Positions 58,874 to 64,000 of a stretch of 64,000 nucleotides of DNA are shown here, in pieces. A program made the translations under genes and the position numbers. Positions within the stretch are counted from its first letter, which is position 1; each line of letters starts with the position of its first letter. Below the pieces are notes generated by a model. That model made no database searches and was not told the origin of the DNA. It saw only the letters and a program-made list of their open reading frames with translations. Source of the stretch: Mucor racemosus (Eukaryota; Mucoromycota; Mucoromycetes; Mucorales; Mucoraceae); NCBI GenBank assembly GCA_027405735.1, contig JAPEHQ010000001.1, positions 4,154,001 through 4,218,000 of the forward strand, given 5' to 3'.

Positions 58874-60553
58874 TAATAATTGAAAACTTTGAGGCTTCAT
58901 ATCTTCAAGAGAAATTAAGCTATACTAGTACTTTCTAATAATAAAACTTACTTGTTTTAAAGTGCTCTATAACATATTTAAGTATAAAAAAATTATGAGC
59001 ACTTTTATTTTTTTTTCATTTTTTTGACATTTTTGTAGTAGATTTCAAAATATTTGTTATATTGAGCAGCATTCTTTTTTGCATTCATATCATCAAGCTC
59101 GTTGAGCTCTCTTGGACCCAATTTAGTTTTTTTCAAAATATTGATTTTTCGTGGAGATATCCTCAAAAATGTGTACAAAAAGATACCATGATTTCTAACC
59201 TCGATTTTTCCTTTATATACCCTTATCCCAAATTCTGAATTTGAAAAATAATTGACAAAAATCATGTTTTCTCTATGAAAAATGCAGATAGAAGGTTCGT
59301 CAATGACTCGATCGATAGATAATAATTTTCTACATTGTATCCATTATTTATATTTGAAATGTATTTATAAAAAGTGATGCGTATCTTCAAAAAACCTCCA
59401 AAATTTCAATTGTATTTTACGCAAAATTTAACGTGAAACATTTGTTTAAATTTTATTTAGATAGATGCAGAATCCAAAACTATACAAAAACTATTTAATA
59501 CACTAGGTAGATTTACTTTGCAGTTCATGAGCATTTAAACAATTTTGTGTTTTAGATGATTTTTCGATCGTTTTTTGCAAATAAAATTTTCAACTCAGTT
59601 GGAACAGGCTGTAGGCTGTAATGCAAATTATTATTTTGATTTTCTCTATCAAAAGCCAATATTTTTCGTTGGAATAAAAAATATAGAGTAGCTTACAATT
59701 GGATCTATCTTATGAATACAAAAAACTAATATTTCAATTATGGAATTTAAATTGTACCATCAATTTTAAATTGATTTTAAGTGAATATTAGGGTAATGTT
59801 AGGTTAATGTTAGGTCAATGCACTTACATTCTGGCATTAATTCTTTTATTTTGGGACAGATACCAATAGCCATGAAGCGAAGGTATATTTCTTTTTAAAA
59901 TTTAAGAGAAATAAGCTCAATATTAGGCGAGAAAATTCGAAGCTTTTCTGAGAATCATCTGAAACCTATTTTTTACAACCGTAGAAACCCGACAACAAAA
60001 AACCCTATCTCGATGAATTTTGAACTTAATAATTTCCAATTTTACATGATAGTAGGTACACATGTTTGACAGAATTGTCTCGAATGGCAACTTCAACAAG
60101 CTACTGTGTGTTGAGAAAATCATCGGCAAAGCACGCCTATAATTTGCCGCGCATTTTTATTTAAACCAGTGTGAAATTTGTTCTCGATGAATTATTATAG
60201 ATTGAAATGAGCTCCCATTGCGATGAATATATACCTTAGGCATTATTAATTAGATATAAATTGGTTACATTATGCTACCTGTTTCCAAATTTACATTATA
60301 TCACATAAAAGACTTGAAAAACGCGTAAAATACACATTTTTTCCTTAAAAACTGGATCCAACTTTTTATTCCTACTCTATTTTTTTTTCACTAAATAATA
60401 CCAGGAGAAAATTATATGCCAATGCACCTGAGATGTTCAACTTTAATCCAAAAACGAGTATCCAGAAATAACCTACTTATTGCAGGTGGTATTAATTTTT
60501 CAATGCTAATGTTTCAGATTTTTACGCGTATTCTACTGCTAATAATTGAAAAC

Positions 60554-60990
60554 AGCCCCTGGTGGTTGGGCTGAATGGTAGAAAATACGTTTGCCAAACG
60601 TAAGGTCCGCTGTTCGAACCTCGTTGGAAGCAAGAATTTTGGTATGCAGTGTGTGGATACTGTCTTTCCCGTTTTGGTGTTTAGTTGTTTATCAGACGTA
60701 CTGCGATGACAATGAAGCCGCATCATGTGCTCTGCTCTGGACGCAGCCCTCTCCGGTCGAACTAACTTTCCCAATCTCGCACTCTTCGGCGTATTCCCCG
60801 GTGGGTACGCTGTTAGGAACTCCGGATAAATTCTTCAACTCTTCGAGCCCACTCGATTGGCCTCTTAGTCCCTTTTCCTTGTTTGATTACACTTTGCTTT
60901 ATACACGTTACGTAGGAGTTTTATAAATATTAAGCCAATCGTTAAATAAAAAATAATGTATACCCACTACGGTACACCCTAAAAAAAAAA
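60554..60990 (+). mobile_element. SINE copy 8 of 8
   Basis: Lies in the final, incomplete unit; the SINE itself is complete with both target duplications. Confidence 0.88.
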
Positions 60991-61800
60991 TAATAATTGA
61001 AAACTTTGAGGCTTCATATCTTCAAGAGAAATTAAGCTATACTAGTACTTTCTAATAATAAAACTTACTTGTTTTAAAGTGCTCTATAACATATTTAAGT
61101 ATAAAAAAATTATGAGCACTTTTATTTTTTTTTCATTTTTTTGACATTTTTGTAGTAGATTTCAAAATATTTGTTATATTGAGCAGCATTCTTTTTTGCA
61201 TTCATATCATCAAGCTCGTTGAGCTCTCTTGGACCCAATTTAGTTTTTTTCAAAATATTGATTTTTCGTGGAGATATCCTCAAAAATGTGTACAAAAAGA
61301 TACCATGATTTCTAACCTCGATTTTTCCTTTATATACCCTTATCCCAAATTCTGAATTTGAAAAATAATTGACAAAAATCATGTTTTCTCTATGAAAAAT
61401 GCAGATAGAAGGTTCGTCAATGACTCGATCGATAGATAATAATTTTCTACATTGTATCCATTATTTATATTTGAAATGTATTTATAAAAAGTGATGCGTA
61501 TCTTCAAAAAACCTCCAAAATTTCAATTGTATTTTACGCAAAATTTAACGTGAAACATTTGTTTAAATTTTATTTAGATAGATGCAGAATCCAAAACTAT
61601 ACAAAAACTATTTAATACACTAGGTAGATTTACTTTGCAGTTCATGAGCATTTAAACAATTTTGTGTTTTAGATGATTTTTCGATCGTTTTTTGCAAATA
61701 AAATTTTCAACTCAGTTGGAACAGGCTGTAGGCTGTAATGCAAATTATTATTTTGATTTTCTCTATCAAAAGCCAATATTTTTCGTTGGAATAAAAAATA

Positions 61801-62545
61801 CAAAATTGCTATGATATGATGATTCAAAGCTTTGAGATTTCGGCAGCGAAAAACGAATATTATATACATAGTACCACATACCAAGTCTATTCAAGTGTTT
61901 GTGGTGCGCAGGAAGGTGGATGGAAATAATAAAGCCAATATCCAATTTTAACAGTTTCTCAATGGAATTTTTTTCAAATACACTCTGACTTGTTGTTATA
62001 TTTGTATCAAACAGCTAAATATTTGACAGCACTTTGGAATTCATGTACAATTATGGTGCTTTACTTTGTGCCCGTTTTCTAAGCTACGATAATCATGGTT
62101 AAGTATAGGATTCTTTATACTTCATATTATTGCGATGCATCTACACAACTCGAATACATTTCTTGATGGAGAAATATTCACATTTTGAATATATATATAT
62201 ATATATATATATACTTGTAAGGGGTTCAAGACAATTATTCGACGATTTCTGCTCTCCAAAACGCTGATCGCATATTTGCGTTTGCACAGATGCGTAAAAA
62301 GTAAATTACAGTCAAGCAAATTGATATTTGAATGAGCGAAGGAAAAAAGGGGCGACAAAAAGATAGATATTGGGTCTACAGGAGCCTGGCAAAAGTGGCC
62401 CTATTAAAAGAAAAAAAACTTGATTGCTAGTTGTTACACACAAGTGTATATTGTAGAACCTTATAATGTTGTGTATTTCCAAAAAAAAAATCCTTCCCTC
62501 TCGCTCTTTCCTTTCCTTATTGTATACATAAAAAACAACCCCCAG
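61801..62545. other. Right flank of the array and promoter region of the Rax1-like gene
   Basis: Unique AT-rich DNA begins abruptly at 61801. An (AT)n run lies at 62189-62213, and a pyrimidine-rich stretch (62490-62520) precedes the start codon at 62546. No gene is seen. Confidence 0.55.
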
Positions 62546-64000
62546 ATGAATAATTCTAATCAACCATCATTCCTTCCAAATCATTCAACAGTATCCACTT
62601 ATGCCAATGATTCTGATGATACTTTATCTTTTCAAAGACAGTGGAGTATACGACAAGCAAATAGTAGACTTCACGCCTTTGGATTACAAACAGCCTTAGA
62701 AAATGATCTTGTGCGAAAAGTACAAGATGATGAAGAAAAACATGTACATCATGGATTAGCCATCCCACTCAACGAATTAAATGGTTCTACAGAATCACAA
62801 TTTAGCACAACTAATCCTTACTTATCTGGAACGTCCATGATTCAACAACCAAGTCGATCCCCTGCTCATCGTAGTCTTCGACATAAAACTTATGGTTTTC
62901 AAGACCCATTTGCTGTAGCACCTATGGAAGCATGGCAAGAGATTAAAGATTATAATTTAAGAGTTAATGGGTTACCGACATTGGATCAAATGATGAGACT
63001 ACACACATACAGTCCACTGACGCAATCAAACTTTGCAACATTTTTACGAAGACGCCGTGTTCATCAAAATCTTAATTTTTTAATGGAATTAGAAACACAC
63101 GATAAGCTTTGGAGAGCATATCTTCAAAGCATTGATAGACAAAACAGACAAAGATTATCTCGGTTTTTGGAATCAGCAGCTGAAAAAGATCAACAACAAA
63201 ATAAACCGAGTATGAATCATAGTGGAGGAATTATGTCTTCATCAGTTTCTTATATTGAAACACCTGACACAGATGATTTATTGACACCATTACCACCACA
63301 GCCATTAACACCAAGGTCGCCTACAAGTGATGCTTATGCATCCCGTGGAGATAAATCGCTTAATAGACATGATCTAGTACAAAATGCAACTCGTATTTAT
63401 AGAACTTATTGTTCACCTATTATGGACGCAGCACAAACAATTCATTTACCAGACGATCATAGACGAGCTTTAGAAGAACTAATTGAAAACAATGAGCGAC
63501 CAGAGCCTATTGTATTTGATTCAGCAAGGTCGCATGTATTCGAGATACTCAATGTATTTTACTATCCACTTTTTGTGGATGATGTACTCCATAAAAATAT
63601 ATCTATTGGTACTTCTCGCTTATTCTTAGCACTGGGTGTTATTATTTTGACATTGGCTTTTTCTGTTGAATTATCATTGATCTTTCTAGATGCTGGTAAA
63701 GCAAGTACTCGATGGCTTGCTTTAATACCATTCTTTTTCGGTTGGTCTTTATTACTTACCAGTACAACAGAATTTGCTTGGTGGTTTGGTATATTTAGCA
63801 TGAGGTAAAAAAAAAAGATACATTTTCCCCTCCTTTTTACCATTTTCCTCCTGAATAGTTTACTAAACTGCGTTATCTTTTTCTAGTGAAATTCAATTCA
63901 TGGTATATTCTGATTTACAAGATGTCACTGTGAAAAAGATTCATCGTAAACGTGGATGGCTATGGCTTTTATCCATATTGATATTATCAATCATTTCAAC
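62546..64000 (+). CDS. Rax1-like RGS-domain membrane protein (partial, runs off the window)
   Basis: Exon 1 is 62546-63804. A 82-bp intron (donor AG|GTAAAA, branch-like TACTAAAC, acceptor TTCTAG) leads to exon 2 from 63887, which is open to the window end. An RGS-like helical domain starts near LPTLDQMMRLHTYSPLTQSNF (about residues 148-168) and continues through FATFLRRRRVHQNLNFLMELETHDKLW. It resumes after a Ser/Pro-rich insert, with HVFEILNVFYYPLF. Hydrophobic segments follow: LFLALGVIILTLAFSVELSL, WLALIPFFFGWSLLL, and a third in exon 2 (LWLLSILILSIIS). RGS plus C-terminal membrane spans is the plan of yeast Rax1, a bud-site selection protein that marks cell poles with Rax2. The methionine at 62546 is preferred over an upstream frame extension through the leader. 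Confidence 0.75.

Larger units (their letters stand above)
45162..61800 (+). repeat. Tandem array of 7.86 copies of a 2117-bp unit
   Basis: Units start at 45162, 47279, 49396, 51513, 53630, 55747, 57864 and 59981. The last stops after 1820 bp at 61800. Every landmark recurs at exactly 2117 bp, and all four translated frames inside the unit are identical in every copy, so the copies look identical or nearly so. Each unit joins a dispersed repeat (copies A-E in this window) with a 437-bp SINE at unit offset 574-1010. The frames at offsets such as 1142-1402 (minus, 86 codons, FLYTFLRISPRKINILK...) and 2060-2266 are part of the repeat; I do not call them genes. The unit may be a satellite born from a single recent amplification, by unequal exchange or a rolling-circle route. 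Copy number depends on the assembly being correct. Confidence 0.95.

Noticed and set aside
45162..61800. CRISPR-like array
   Set aside because: The period is 2117 bp with no short repeat/spacer alternation, and the DNA is eukaryotic.

Overview
The window is nuclear DNA from a filamentous fungus, most likely an early-diverging one (Mucoromycota, probably Mucorales). This is inferred from its character: AT-rich intergenic DNA, 45-75 bp introns with GTAAGT-type donors, Gln/Asn-rich proteins, a gamma-tubulin complex component 4 gene that many yeasts lack, and a LINE relic with a zf-RVT tail. I ran no database search. Exon coordinates come from hand splicing that kept frame and family similarity across each junction.

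Layout. 1-264 is the 3' end of an unidentified gene. 377-1970 is a decayed LINE tail. 1971-5900 is a patchwork of dispersed repeats. 6110-13832 is a compact minus-strand gene block: a short-chain dehydrogenase, an MTC1-like protein, gamma-tubulin complex protein GCP4 and an AP180-type clathrin adaptor. 14550-14713 is a MITE-like palindrome. 15382-19003 is a large three-exon gene with a complete TnpB/Fanzor-type RuvC nuclease core. 19400-20570 is another repeat copy. 22849-23490 encodes a small secreted double-psi beta-barrel protein, 26211-26768 a DUF3605 protein, 27097-29178 an RBR ubiquitin ligase, 29367-29811 a decayed RNF5-like RING gene, and 30532-31709 a bZIP factor. 31905-35045 is again repeats. 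36169-39957 encodes a two-RRM PUF protein (Jsn1/Puf2 type), 40929-41502 a Yippee protein, and 42213-43552 the ATPase OLA1. tRNA-Ala(AGC) is at 44448-44520.

From 45162 to 61800 lies a tandem array of 7.86 apparently identical 2117-bp units. Each unit carries a 437-bp tRNA-Gly-derived SINE with a 14-bp target-site duplication. Two dispersed copies of the host repeat in this window have the empty site, so the SINE inserted first and the unit was amplified afterwards. The window ends inside a Rax1-like RGS/membrane protein gene (62546 onward).

The most interesting items are the apparently intact Fanzor-like gene with its structured 3' end, and the SINE-bearing satellite array. The ordinary genes are housekeeping or signalling genes with no evident shared pathway.
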